In this document: positions 1 to 8,296 of the stretch, piece by piece
How positions within the stretch are numbered: position 1 is the first letter of the stretch
How the letters are laid out: every line of letters starts with the position of its first letter
Source: Flavobacteriaceae bacterium
GTDB taxonomy: Bacteria; Bacteroidota; Bacteroidia; Flavobacteriales; Flavobacteriaceae
DNA length: 64,000 nt
Direction: 5' to 3'
NCBI GenBank assembly: GCA_947456815.1
Contig: CANGTL010000001.1
Coordinates: 124,001 to 188,000 of the forward strand
Made by a program: the position numbers and the translations under genes
Notes under the pieces: model-generated
The model's input: the letters and a program-made list of their open reading frames with translations, nothing else
Told to the model about the DNA's origin: nothing
Databases searched by the model: none

Positions 1-1380
1 TAACAACAATACTTCATATCCTTTTTCTTTGGCAATTTCGATGTAAGCGTGCTGTGCGTCTTTGTTTCCGGCGTATAAAACGACTAGTTTCCCGTTTTTA
101 TCCGTTTGATTTGACTTTAAGTTTTCTTTTAGTTCGTCTAAAGTGAAGTATTTACCATCAACGGTTGGGTACAAAACAAAAGCACCCGCTTTTTCATAAA
201 ATTTGTCTTCGGATAACATTCCGTATTCTAAGACGATTTTGATATCATTCCATTTTTTCTCGAAATCTTCGCGGTTTTCGGTGAAGAGCGATTTCAATTT
301 ATCAGCAACTTTTCGTGTAATGTAATTCGATATTTTTTTCACTGCACCGTCGGCTTGGAGGTACGAACGAGAAACATTCAAAGGAATATCCGGAGAATCT
401 ATTACTCCTTTTAGCATTGTCAAGAATTCAGGAACAATTCCTTCTACATTATCAGTAACGTATACCTGGTTTTGATACAGTTGAATCTTGTCTTTTTGAA
501 TTTGCATATCCGAACCTAATTTTGGAAAATACAAAATCCCAGTTAAATTAAACGGATAATCTACATTTAAGTGAATGTTGAATAGCGGTTCCTCAAACTG
601 CATCGGATACAATTCGTGGTAAAAACTCTTATAGTCTTCATCGCTTAATTCTGTTGGCTGTTTCGTCCAAGCTGGAGTTGGATTATTGATGATATTGTCA
701 ACCTCAATCGTTTCTGCTTTATAGTCTTCTGGAGCATCTTCTGGCTTAGGAAGCGTTTCTTTTTTCGTTCCGAATTTGATTGGAATCGGCATAAACTTAT
801 TGTATTTGTTCAGTAAGCTTTTGATTCTACCTTCTTCTAAAAACTCTAGTGAATCTTCAGCGATATGCAAAATAATTTCAGTACCACGTGAAGTTTTGTC
901 AGCTGGTTCTATTGTAAACTCAGGGCTACCATCGCAAATCCAGTGTGCCGCTGGTTCGTCTTTGTATGATTTTGTGATGATTTCCACTTTCTCAGCCACC
1001 ATAAAGGCAGAATAGAAACCCAAACCGAAATGGCCAATGATGCCTGAATCCTTAGCAGAGTCTTTATACTTATCTAGGAACTCTTCCGCGCCTGAGAAAG
1101 CAACTTGGTTAATGTACTTCTCAACTTCTTCAGCTGTCATGCCCAACCCTTGATCGATAATATGCAATTTCTTGGTGTCTTTATCAACTTTGATTTCTAT
1201 CATTGGATTACCATACTCGACTTTGGCTTCTCCAATACTTGTTAAGTGTTTTAGTTTTAGTGTTGCATCAGTCCCATTTGAAACCAACTCACGTAAGAAA
1301 ATTTCGTGATCGCTGTATAAGAATTTCTTAATTAAGGGAAAGATGTTTTCTACCGATACATTAATTTTTCCTGATGTCAT
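1..1380 (-). CDS. htpG: Molecular chaperone HtpG (Hsp90), C-terminal part outside the window
   Basis: This is an ATP-dependent cytosolic chaperone of the Hsp90 family. The first 460 residues are visible and the rest lies beyond the left edge. The GHKL ATPase domain is intact: catalytic Glu31 in RELVSNGTDA, Asp76 in the DQGLGMT box, and the GHFGLGF lid motif near residues 116-122. The middle domain follows, with an FNLTGILYFPK-like stretch near residue 300. The ATG at 1378-1380 gives the usual Hsp90 beginning (MTSGKINVSVENIF). The gene is divergent from the lipoprotein gene at 1541. A promoter with a possible heat-shock operator lies just upstream. The family is certain; only the C-terminal dimerisation domain cannot be assessed. 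Confidence 0.97.
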   Translation of the reverse strand, partial: MTSGKINVSVENIFPLIKKFLYSDHEIFLRELVSNGTDATLKLKHLTSIGEAKVEYGNPMIEIKVDKDTKKLHIIDQGLGMTAEEVEKYINQVAFSGAEEFLDKYKDSAKDSGIIGHFGLGFYSAFMVAEKVEIITKSYKDEPAAHWICDGSPEFTIEPADKTSRGTEIILHIAEDSLEFLEEGRIKSLLNKYNKFMPIPIKFGTKKETLPKPEDAPEDYKAETIEVDNIINNPTPAWTKQPTELSDEDYKSFYHELYPMQFEEPLFNIHLNVDYPFNLTGILYFPKLGSDMQIQKDKIQLYQNQVYVTDNVEGIVPEFLTMLKGVIDSPDIPLNVSRSYLQADGAVKKISNYITRKVADKLKSLFTENREDFEKKWNDIKIVLEYGMLSEDKFYEKAGAFVLYPTVDGKYFTLDELKENLKSNQTDKNGKLVVLYAGNKDAQHAYIEIAKEKGYEVLLL

Positions 1381-1422
1381 AATTGTTTATTTTTAATTTT
1401 TTTAAAAGTACTTCGCCTTTTT

Positions 1423-1461
1423 CAAATAGAGTACCAACATATAATTAAATGACAAATTGTC
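1423..1461 (-). promoter_or_regulatory. htpG promoter with overlapping inverted motif
   Basis: On the minus strand a -33 TTTG (complement of 1453-1456) is separated by 22 bases from a -7-like TCTATTTG (complement of 1423-1430), close to the Bacteroidota TTTG/TAnnTTTG pattern. The -33 box lies inside GACAATTTGTCATT (complement of 1448-1461), whose GACAA/TTGTC ends are an inverted repeat. A similar sequence covers the -33 box of grpE at 61534-61547. A heat-shock operator role is inferred. Confidence 0.5.
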
Positions 1462-1540
1462 TTATTTTAAAAAAAATGACAAGACGTAATTTTATTTCGT
1501 TCATAGCGGTTGTATATTTGCATAATAAATATTGTAAAAA

Positions 1541-2020
1541 ATGAGAAAAATAATTTTGATGATTGCTGTTGCAATAGCAATGGCTTCATGTAAATCGACA
1601 TCAGCAACGAGTACAAAAATCGATTCAAAATCGCAGTACGCGTTGAAAGGAACTTGGACAATTACTTCTGTTTCATATCCAGGATCAGAGTACATTAAAG
1701 TAAATTCATTTCAAATAGCAGATTCAAAATGTTTTGAAGGTAGTTCTTGGAAGTTTATTGCAAATAATAATACTGGTGAAATGGCTATGGATAAATCTGG
1801 TTGTCCATCGATGCGATCTCCAATTACATGGTTTATTAATAAAGAGGGACAATTCGTTTTGAAAATCTTAAACGCTGGTGAAAAAGCGAAGAGAGTTAAA
1901 GAAGGATACGTTCTTAATATGGCTGGAAAAACAGAAGAGTCTTTCCAATTGATTGATAAAATTGATGTCGGTGGAAAATTAACAGATGTGGTTTACCAAT
2001 TTCAAAAAGTATCTAAATAA
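1541..2020 (+). CDS. Lipocalin-like lipoprotein
   Basis: This is a small predicted lipoprotein of 159 residues. The signal peptide ends at a lipobox (AMASC) with Cys17 as the lipidation site. The mature part opens with a GTWTITSV-type strand and later has WKFIANNNTGEM. Both are typical of the lipocalin-like lipoproteins common in Flavobacteriia; no ligand is known. The gene lies 14 bases upstream of the OmpA-type lipoprotein gene and is probably co-transcribed with it. A -7 element TATATTTG lies at 1513-1520, about 20 bases before the ATG, which supports this start. The lipoprotein call is firm; the lipocalin fold is inferred from overall pattern. Confidence 0.8.
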   Translation: MRKIILMIAVAIAMASCKSTSATSTKIDSKSQYALKGTWTITSVSYPGSEYIKVNSFQIADSKCFEGSSWKFIANNNTGEMAMDKSGCPSMRSPITWFINKEGQFVLKILNAGEKAKRVKEGYVLNMAGKTEESFQLIDKIDVGGKLTDVVYQFQKVSK

Positions 2021-2034
2021 TAAAGTAAATAGTT

Positions 2035-2721
2035 ATGAAAAAATTAAGTGTAGTTGCACTAGCATTAGTACTAATGACTAGTTCGTTGTTTGTAGGTTGT
2101 GAGGCGGCAAAGAATACTAATAAGACGCAAAGAGGAGCTGCTATTGGAGCAGTCGGCGGAGCCATCTTGGGTGGTGTTTTAGGAAATAATATTGGCAAAG
2201 GTGGTAATGGCGCATTGGGAGCTGTATTGGGCGGCGTAATTGGCGGTGTAGCTGGGGGTGTAATTGGTAATCAAATGGACAAGCAGGCACGTGAGATTGA
2301 CACAGCATTACCAGGAGCTGATGTGGTTCGTGTAGGTGAAGGAATTAAATTGGTATTGGGCGAAAATGCAGTACGTTTCGATTTCAACAAATCAACGCTG
2401 ACTCCTCAAGCCAAGGCAAATTTGGATAAATTAGTAAAAGTGTTTACAGATTACCCAGACACGAATATTGTCATTTATGGTTATACTGATAATAAGGGAG
2501 CTGTTGATTATAATTTGAAATTATCTCAAGAAAGAGCCAATTCAGTTAAGTCTTATTTGGTTAAGAAAGGACTTATAGCAACTCGATTTACAACTACTGG
2601 AATGGGAATTGCCGATCCAATTGAATCTAATGATACAGACGCTGGAAGAAGCAAAAACAGACGTGTTGAGTTTGCAATTACAGCCAATGATAAAATGATC
2701 AAAGAAGCGGAAGGAAAGTAG
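2035..2721 (+). CDS. OmpA family lipoprotein with glycine zipper
   Basis: This outer-membrane lipoprotein has 228 residues. It has a signal peptide with lipobox Cys22, a Gly/Ala-rich glycine-zipper segment at about residues 36-80 (repeated GGAILGG and GGVIGG patterns), and a C-terminal OmpA peptidoglycan-binding domain at about 105-215. The domain is recognised by FDFNKSTLT, the YGYTDNKG strand-turn, LSQERANSVKSYL and the final NRRVEF. The arrangement resembles E. coli YiaD. It probably anchors the outer membrane to peptidoglycan. It is the second gene of a pair and is followed by a hairpin terminator. Confidence 0.92.
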   Translation: MKKLSVVALALVLMTSSLFVGCEAAKNTNKTQRGAAIGAVGGAILGGVLGNNIGKGGNGALGAVLGGVIGGVAGGVIGNQMDKQAREIDTALPGADVVRVGEGIKLVLGENAVRFDFNKSTLTPQAKANLDKLVKVFTDYPDTNIVIYGYTDNKGAVDYNLKLSQERANSVKSYLVKKGLIATRFTTTGMGIADPIESNDTDAGRSKNRRVEFAITANDKMIKEAEGK

Positions 2722-2748
2722 TATTTTCTTTAGCATTGATTTTACAAG

Positions 2749-2774
2749 CTGCTCCATTTTGGGGCAGTTTTTTT
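2749..2774 (+). terminator. Rho-independent terminator after the OmpA-like gene
   Basis: A seven-pair stem, CTGCTCC with GGGGCAG (one G-T wobble) around a five-base loop, is followed by seven T residues. It lies 28 bases after the stop codon. Confidence 0.8.
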
Positions 2775-2808
2775 ACCACAAACTTTAACAGAACATTTTG
2801 TTTATAAA

Positions 2809-2841
2809 TTTGCTTCATACGTTAAACAAAATATATCTTTA
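2809..2841 (+). promoter_or_regulatory. Candidate promoter of the TetR-like/ABC1 operon
   Basis: TTTG at 2809-2812, a 21-base spacer, then TATCTTTA at 2834-2841, 25 bases before the ATG at 2867. This matches the Bacteroidota housekeeping promoter pattern with one mismatch in the -7 box. Confidence 0.45.
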
Positions 2842-2866
2842 CCTTCAGAAATAAAAGTTACAAATT

Positions 2867-3541
2867 ATGGCAACTACAAAAAAAACTTCAGCAAAATCTA
2901 CACAAATAAATGACGATAAGATTATCGAATTGTACATGAATACTGTTCTTTCAAATCATGCTTCTCCAAAAAATGTGTATCTGTTTTGCAAAGAAAATGC
3001 GATCCAAGAATCTGATTTTTATTCTTTCTTCGGGTCATTTGAAAATATAAAACAAGTCATTTGGGTTAAGTTTTTTGAAAATGCAGCGAGGACAATCAAC
3101 AAAGAAGAAGCTTATGCAAGCTACAGTGACAAGAACAAACTCTTGACCTTGTTTTATACTTTGTTTGAAATATTGACCTTAAACAGAAGTTACGTGCTTT
3201 TTTCGCTGCAAGAGAATAAGAACAATTTGAAAAACTTGAAGGATCTTACTTTACTTAGAACCGAGTTTAAAGAATTTATAGTCAATATTATAGAAGAAAA
3301 TGATAATGTTGGACTCGCAAAACTAAACAATATTACAAAGCCAGTTTTTTCTGAAGGAGCTTGGATTCAGTTTCTTTTAATTCTGAAATTTTGGATTGAC
3401 GATACATCCAAAGGGTTTGAAAAAACGGACATCATTATTGAGAAGTCCGTCAATACTGCGGTGGATGTTTTCAATACCAAACCGCTAGAAAGCCTTATTG
3501 ATTTGGGCAAATTTCTTTGGAATGAGAATAAAATGAAGTAG
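2867..3541 (+). CDS. TetR-like regulator (TetR C-terminal domain protein)
   Basis: This is a 224-residue all-helical protein. After a short Lys/Ser/Thr-rich tail, residues 16-60 (DDKIIELYMNTVLSN through IQESDFYSFFGSFENIK) fit a TetR-type helix-turn-helix: the DFYSFFGSFENI part corresponds to the usual FYHHFxSKEEL segment. The rest resembles a TetR ligand-binding domain. The DNA-binding part is divergent, so regulation is inferred from fold pattern. It sits 32 bases before the ABC1 kinase gene in the same direction, so the two probably act together. Confidence 0.65.
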   Translation: MATTKKTSAKSTQINDDKIIELYMNTVLSNHASPKNVYLFCKENAIQESDFYSFFGSFENIKQVIWVKFFENAARTINKEEAYASYSDKNKLLTLFYTLFEILTLNRSYVLFSLQENKNNLKNLKDLTLLRTEFKEFIVNIIEENDNVGLAKLNNITKPVFSEGAWIQFLLILKFWIDDTSKGFEKTDIIIEKSVNTAVDVFNTKPLESLIDLGKFLWNENKMK

Positions 3542-3573
3542 TTTTTCACAAAAATCAGTAGCAAATAAAATAA

Positions 3574-4890
3574 ATGAAGACATTAGACAAAATCCCGACG
3601 AATAAGATTGAACGTGCAGGTCAATTAGTCAAGACTGGATTTAAAGTAGGAGGAAATTATATTGCTTATTATGGAGAAAAAATGGTCAATCCGTCCTTAA
3701 CAAAGGAGAAGCTTAATGAGAATAATGCGGAAGACATATACGATGGACTGCAGAACTTGAAAGGAAGTGCTTTGAAAGTAGCACAAATGCTGAGTATGGA
3801 CAAAAGTATCATGCCTCAAGCTTATGTTGATAAATTTTCTTTATCGCAATTCTCTGTGCCGCCATTATCAGCGCCATTGGTCAGAAAAACTTTTAAAAAA
3901 TACTTGGGAAAATACCCAGAAGAAATATACGATTCGTTTACACCAGACGCTTTAAATGCTGCCAGTATAGGTCAAGTGCACTGTGCAACCAAAGATGGGA
4001 AGAAACTTGCTGTGAAAATCCAGTACCCTGGTGTAGCGAATAGTATTAGTTCTGATTTGGCTTTAGTAAAACCATTTGCAACGCGCATGTTTAACCTGAA
4101 GGGAAAAGACTCCGAGAAGTATTTTATAGAAGTTGAAAACAAACTACTAGAAGAGACGGACTATACGTTGGAACTTAAGCAAAGTATCACCATGGCAAAT
4201 GCGTGCAAACACATTCCTAATTTGCGTTTTCCAAAATACTATGCTGAGTTGTCTTCGGAGAAAATTTTAACCATGGACTGGATGGAAGGTCTGCATTTGT
4301 CTGAGTTTACGGCTCATAATACCGACGCTGATAAAGGAGACAAAATCGGACAGACATTATGGGATTTTTACATGTACCAAATGCACCATCTTCGGCAGGT
4401 GCATGCCGATCCGCATCCGGGTAATTTTTTGATTGATGAAAACGCGAATTTGATGGCTATCGATTTTGGATGCATTAAGAAAGTGCCCAACGAATTTTAC
4501 GTTCCTTATTTTGAATTGGCGGATCCCAAAACGATTGACAATCCTATTTTATTTACGGAGAAACTGTACCAATTGGAAATTTTAAGAGCGGACGATACAC
4601 TGGAAGAGATTGCTTATTTTACCGCTATATTTCATCGTTTATTGAGTTTGTTTACGCTGCCTTTTCATTCCGATACTTTTGATTTCTCTGATGAAGCATT
4701 TTTCGGAGCGATTGCTGCCATGGGAGAGGAGTTTACCAAAGACACGCAATTGCGCAAAATGAACGGCAATAGAGGTTCGAAACATTTTTTATACATCAAC
4801 AGAACCTTTTTTGGGTTGTATAATTTGATGCACGATTTAAAAGCGAGAGTAATGACACAAAATTACTTGCAATTCATTCCAAAAGGATAG
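3574..4890 (+). CDS. ABC1/UbiB (AarF) family atypical kinase
   Basis: This 438-residue protein belongs to the ABC1/ADCK/UbiB family of protein-kinase-like ATPases, linked in other organisms to quinone or isoprenoid lipid metabolism. Visible motifs are a KxxQ segment in GSALKVAQMLS (Lys68, Gln71), the ATP-contacting Lys148 in LAVKIQYPG, the catalytic HADPHPGN (278-285) and the metal-binding DFG (297-299). No C-terminal membrane segments as in UbiB are evident. It is probably co-transcribed with the TetR-like gene just upstream. Family assignment is strong; the substrate is unknown. Confidence 0.9.
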   Translation: MKTLDKIPTNKIERAGQLVKTGFKVGGNYIAYYGEKMVNPSLTKEKLNENNAEDIYDGLQNLKGSALKVAQMLSMDKSIMPQAYVDKFSLSQFSVPPLSAPLVRKTFKKYLGKYPEEIYDSFTPDALNAASIGQVHCATKDGKKLAVKIQYPGVANSISSDLALVKPFATRMFNLKGKDSEKYFIEVENKLLEETDYTLELKQSITMANACKHIPNLRFPKYYAELSSEKILTMDWMEGLHLSEFTAHNTDADKGDKIGQTLWDFYMYQMHHLRQVHADPHPGNFLIDENANLMAIDFGCIKKVPNEFYVPYFELADPKTIDNPILFTEKLYQLEILRADDTLEEIAYFTAIFHRLLSLFTLPFHSDTFDFSDEAFFGAIAAMGEEFTKDTQLRKMNGNRGSKHFLYINRTFFGLYNLMHDLKARVMTQNYLQFIPKG

Positions 4891-4918
4891 ATTTAGAAAT
4901 TACCAGCAGAAAAACAAA

Positions 4919-6622
4919 CTATTTTTTTTCTAATCTTTCCAAACGTTCTAAAATTGCCGCATTCGCTTTTAGCAATTCTGCGTTGCTTTTTTGGAGTGCT
5001 TCAATTAGTTCTTGTTGTTCTTGAATCGCTTTTACAGAGATTGAAATAAAGTCATTATAGCGAAGGGAATAATCTCCATTAGGATCAACATGCACTACAC
5101 CATTATTTTTATCGCCAACATTAATTAATGCTTCTTCCACTTCTTGAGCAATAAAACCATATTCTGTTCTCTTTTTTTCGTCATTGTTTTTAAAGTAAGA
5201 AACCGGACGTAATGTTTTAATAAAATCTAATCCTAATGCTGAATCTTTAATGTCCGATTTAGCTCTTCTATCCGAAATTAGAGACCATCCAGTTGGAACT
5301 TGAGCAAGAGATTGAGTGGTTCCTATCCGTATGCTACTGGCACCACCCGAAACTGCTCCTTGACCTATAATTATACAGTTACCAGTTACACCAAGAACAC
5401 CTGCACTTTGACCGATAATTACATTGTTAGATGTTGAAAGAGTAAGTCCCGCTTGATGACCAATCACTACATTACTAGTTGCAGTTGCTGCAGGAGACTG
5501 CATTGCAAAAGAACCTATTGCTACGCTCTGAGAAACATTTTGATTTGTAGACCCCATAGCTTGATGACCAATTGCAACCATATTACTAGAAGCAGCGTTA
5601 TTAGAAAGTTCGCCAGCATTAGAACCGAAATAAACGTTGTTGGTTGATGTATTAGTTCTTCCAGCATTTACTCCAAAAGATGTACTTGTGGTTCCTATTT
5701 TTCCTGCCGCAGTGCCATCTCTTCTAAACGCTACGTCTACATTTGTCCCCGCAGCGGTTCCTATAAAGTTGGTTCCATCTACGATTCCGGTATTTCCAGT
5801 GATAGACCATGCGTTATTACTGGCGGTTATATCATTGGTAGTTGCAATACGGAGCCAACTCGAGCCATTCCAATAGTAATATCCTGGAGTTACATTATTA
5901 GGAGCACTGCCGGCGGTGACTGTATTGTAAACCAACTCGGACTCCACAGGCGCAATAACTAATGGCGATTGATTGTTTGTTGCTGTTAGTGCTACGCGAG
6001 GAATTACTAATCCATCTGGAGAAGCTCCTGCAAAAATTTCTAAAGCTCCTGCTGGAACCGCTACATTAATTCCCACTCTCGTTCCATTATCAGTAATGAG
6101 ACCGTCTTGAAGTGTTCCTGCGAAATTGTTCCATCTCGGCACTCGACTAGTTGTGGCGCAAGTAACTTGCGGATCCGTTTCAACAAAAGATCCAGAAGCA
6201 AGTCGCACCCATGTAGCACCACCCCAGTAGTAATATCCTGGAGTTACATTATTAGGAGCAATGCCAGCGGTAACTGTATTGTAAACCAACTCGGACTCCA
6301 CAGGCGCAATAACTAATGGCGATTGACTGTTTGTTGCTGTTAGTGCTACGCGAGGAATTACTAATCCATCATTGGTCGAAGTAACATCTAAAGCATTACC
6401 AGCTTCAAATGTGGTAAAGGTCGTGGCAGTTTCAAAGTCCAAAGGAAGACTTTGCGCCTGCACTGTTACCGCTGATGCAGTTGATAGAAGTAAAGCAAAA
6501 GCAAGAGTTCGTATGCGGTAATTAGATGGCATTCCTATCGCCAGAAAAGCTAAGCGAATAAAAGAAATACTTACTGCTGATTTTTTTACAATCAAGAGAA
6601 TAAATAAAAACAATTTTTTCAT
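4919..6622 (-). CDS. Secreted tail-fiber-like protein with S74 intramolecular chaperone domain
   Basis: This is a 567-residue secreted protein. The C-terminus (from about residue 450) carries SDRRAKSDIK, the leading LRPVSYF strand, EYGFIAQEVEEAL and a terminal coiled coil. This is the peptidase S74 intramolecular chaperone domain, which self-cleaves and promotes trimerisation of fibrous proteins. The middle has YadA-like Asn/Ala/Gly-rich repeats, and there is a 118-residue duplication (DNA at 5874-6016 and 6228-6370). The N-terminus is odd: a hydrophobic segment starts at residue 1, and a second signal peptide (MPSNYRIRTLAFALLL..., ending AQA) starts at Met30 (ATG at 6533-6535). The promoter at 6647-6676 is compatible with either start. 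The family is widespread in Flavobacteriia and does not imply a prophage. Confidence 0.85.
   Translation of the reverse strand: MKKLFLFILLIVKKSAVSISFIRLAFLAIGMPSNYRIRTLAFALLLSTASAVTVQAQSLPLDFETATTFTTFEAGNALDVTSTNDGLVIPRVALTATNSQSPLVIAPVESELVYNTVTAGIAPNNVTPGYYYWGGATWVRLASGSFVETDPQVTCATTSRVPRWNNFAGTLQDGLITDNGTRVGINVAVPAGALEIFAGASPDGLVIPRVALTATNNQSPLVIAPVESELVYNTVTAGSAPNNVTPGYYYWNGSSWLRIATTNDITASNNAWSITGNTGIVDGTNFIGTAAGTNVDVAFRRDGTAAGKIGTTSTSFGVNAGRTNTSTNNVYFGSNAGELSNNAASSNMVAIGHQAMGSTNQNVSQSVAIGSFAMQSPAATATSNVVIGHQAGLTLSTSNNVIIGQSAGVLGVTGNCIIIGQGAVSGGASSIRIGTTQSLAQVPTGWSLISDRRAKSDIKDSALGLDFIKTLRPVSYFKNNDEKKRTEYGFIAQEVEEALINVGDKNNGVVHVDPNGDYSLRYNDFISISVKAIQEQQELIEALQKSNAELLKANAAILERLERLEKK
5874..6016. 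repeat. Direct repeat, copy 1 (second copy 6228-6370)
   Basis: These 143 bases recur 354 bases away with only a handful of differences. They encode the duplicated GLVIPRVALTAT ... NNVTPGYYYW block of the S74 protein. The spacing is a multiple of three, so the reading frame is preserved. Confidence 0.9.
6228..6370. repeat. Direct repeat, copy 2 (first copy 5874-6016)
   Basis: This is the near-identical partner of 5874-6016 inside the same gene, probably a recent in-frame duplication. Confidence 0.9.
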
Positions 6623-6646
6623 AATTTAATATTTTGAGTTGAATTT

Positions 6647-6676
6647 CAAATTTACGCAGATGTACGCTTTTGGCAA
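6647..6676 (-). promoter_or_regulatory. Promoter of the S74-domain gene
   Basis: On the minus strand TTG (complement of 6674-6676), exactly 19 bases, then a perfect TAAATTTG (complement of 6647-6654). The -7 box lies 24 bases before the ATG at 6622. Confidence 0.6.
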
Positions 6677-7282
6677 CTGCAACCGAATAGCAAAAAAACT
6701 ATACCACTTGCGGTTGACTTGTTTTAGCAATGAAATGCTTTGCTTTCCGTAGGTTTTCTTGTGAAAGCATCTACATCGTTTGCGATAACGTCTGCTTATA
6801 TTTGGCGCTTTTAATAGCAGATGTTGTAGTAATGTTATGGTAATGTTATGGTAAGTTGTTGCGTTATTTATAATATTACCCTTACATTTTTAATAAATTA
6901 TCGGTCGTTTGATGACTAAATCATAAATATGTTTTTTAATTTTTTGCAATTTATACTTAGGAATCTTAGGAATCTCTTAAAATTATTAAAAAGTTATTGA
7001 CATTAAATCAGAAGCATCTACAATCAGTTGCTATATCGTAAAAGTCAAGTGTCCAGATGCGTGAAGAAGTATAATTAATCGAAATCTTTGAACATTCTTT
7101 GATTGTGAATCAGAAAAGTTCTTTTATCTTATTGACTTACCTCAAAAAAAGTCTTACGAAATAGGAATCCGTATTACTACTTGGTTGATAATTTCCGACC
7201 TAGATTTCAACAAAATCGCCGATGTTATTATTTATTTTTTAGTTTAGATTAGTTTATAGATTTTTGCACTTTAAACTAGTTT
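6677..7282. other. Non-coding stretch with small tandem repeats
   Basis: About 600 bases with no convincing gene. It holds a twofold repeat TAATGTTATGG (about 6829-6852) and a repeated AGGAATCTT (about 6958-6976). Base composition becomes very A+T-rich towards 7282. Both flanking genes point away from it, so it probably contains their promoters. Confidence 0.5.
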
Positions 7283-8221
7283 ATGTTAAGCGCACAGAAC
7301 ATTTCCTTTTCTTACACCAATAAGCGAATTATTAGTAATGTTTCCTTCTCCATCGAGAAGGGGAAATGCCTCGCCGTAATTGGAGAAAGTGGCTGTGGCA
7401 AGAGTACGCTGCTGCAATTGATCTATGGGTTACATGACTTGGATGGCGGACACATTTATTGGAATGAAACAGCGGTGTTAGGCCCGAAGTTTAATCTTAT
7501 TCCAGGTATGGAGAAGATGAAGTATTTGGCACAAGACTTTGATTTAATGCCTTTTATTACTGTTGCTGAAAACGTTGGGAAATACCTTTCTAACAGCAAC
7601 TTCAAGATGAAAAAATCTCGAATTACTGAATTACTTGCCTTGGTTGAAATGGAGGATTTTGCTGAAACGAAAGCACAATTTTTGAGTGGTGGTCAAATGC
7701 AACGTGTGGCCATTGCCCGTGTTTTGGCATTGGAACCAGAACTACTTTTGCTGGATGAGCCTTTCAGTCATATTGATACTTTTAGAAAAAATAGTTTACG
7801 AAGAAGGGTCTTTAGTTACCTCAAGGAAAAAGAAATCACTTGTATTGTTGCGACACATGACAGCAAAGATATTTTGTCATTTAGCGATGAAACTTTAGTC
7901 TTGCGGGATGGAAAAGTAGTGTCGAATGGATTTACAAAAAGTGTCTACAAGGAGCGAATCGATTTTTATACGGCATCCCTTTTCGACGATGTCAATGTAA
8001 TCTCTAGTGTAAACTTGGGATTCGAAGGAGATGAGCGAACGGTTTATTTATTTCCCTATCAGCTCAAAGTCGTTTCTCATTCAAAATTAAAGGTAAATGT
8101 AGTGCAATCTTATTTTAAAGGAAATGGCTTTTTGATTGAATCGACTTTTTTGAATGAAAAAATATACTTCGAAAGCCCCTTGCCATTTAATACGAATAGT
8201 GAAGTTTATCTAGCAATATAA
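7283..8221 (+). CDS. ABC transporter ATP-binding protein with C-terminal extension
   Basis: This 312-residue ABC ATPase has Walker A GESGCGKST near residue 36, signature LSGGQMQR near 132, Walker B LLLLDEP near 153, and a switch His in VATHD. About 80 extra C-terminal residues look like a TOBE-type ligand or regulatory domain. This points to the importer-type (spermidine/thiamine/iron) subfamily. No permease or binding protein is encoded next to it, so its partners must be elsewhere. It is followed after 75 bases by an unrelated T9SS protein. Substrate unknown. Confidence 0.85.
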   Translation: MLSAQNISFSYTNKRIISNVSFSIEKGKCLAVIGESGCGKSTLLQLIYGLHDLDGGHIYWNETAVLGPKFNLIPGMEKMKYLAQDFDLMPFITVAENVGKYLSNSNFKMKKSRITELLALVEMEDFAETKAQFLSGGQMQRVAIARVLALEPELLLLDEPFSHIDTFRKNSLRRRVFSYLKEKEITCIVATHDSKDILSFSDETLVLRDGKVVSNGFTKSVYKERIDFYTASLFDDVNVISSVNLGFEGDERTVYLFPYQLKVVSHSKLKVNVVQSYFKGNGFLIESTFLNEKIYFESPLPFNTNSEVYLAI

Positions 8222-8296
8222 AATTAGAAATTGTCTGCTCTAATATGATTTTCGAATGATTTGTTTCTTTAAATTTGTGGCAAATCATTTTACACT

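Noticed and set aside
4919..6622. Tail-fiber domain as sign of a prophage
   Set aside because: No capsid, terminase, portal, integrase or lysis genes lie near. S74-domain secreted proteins are common in Flavobacteriia.
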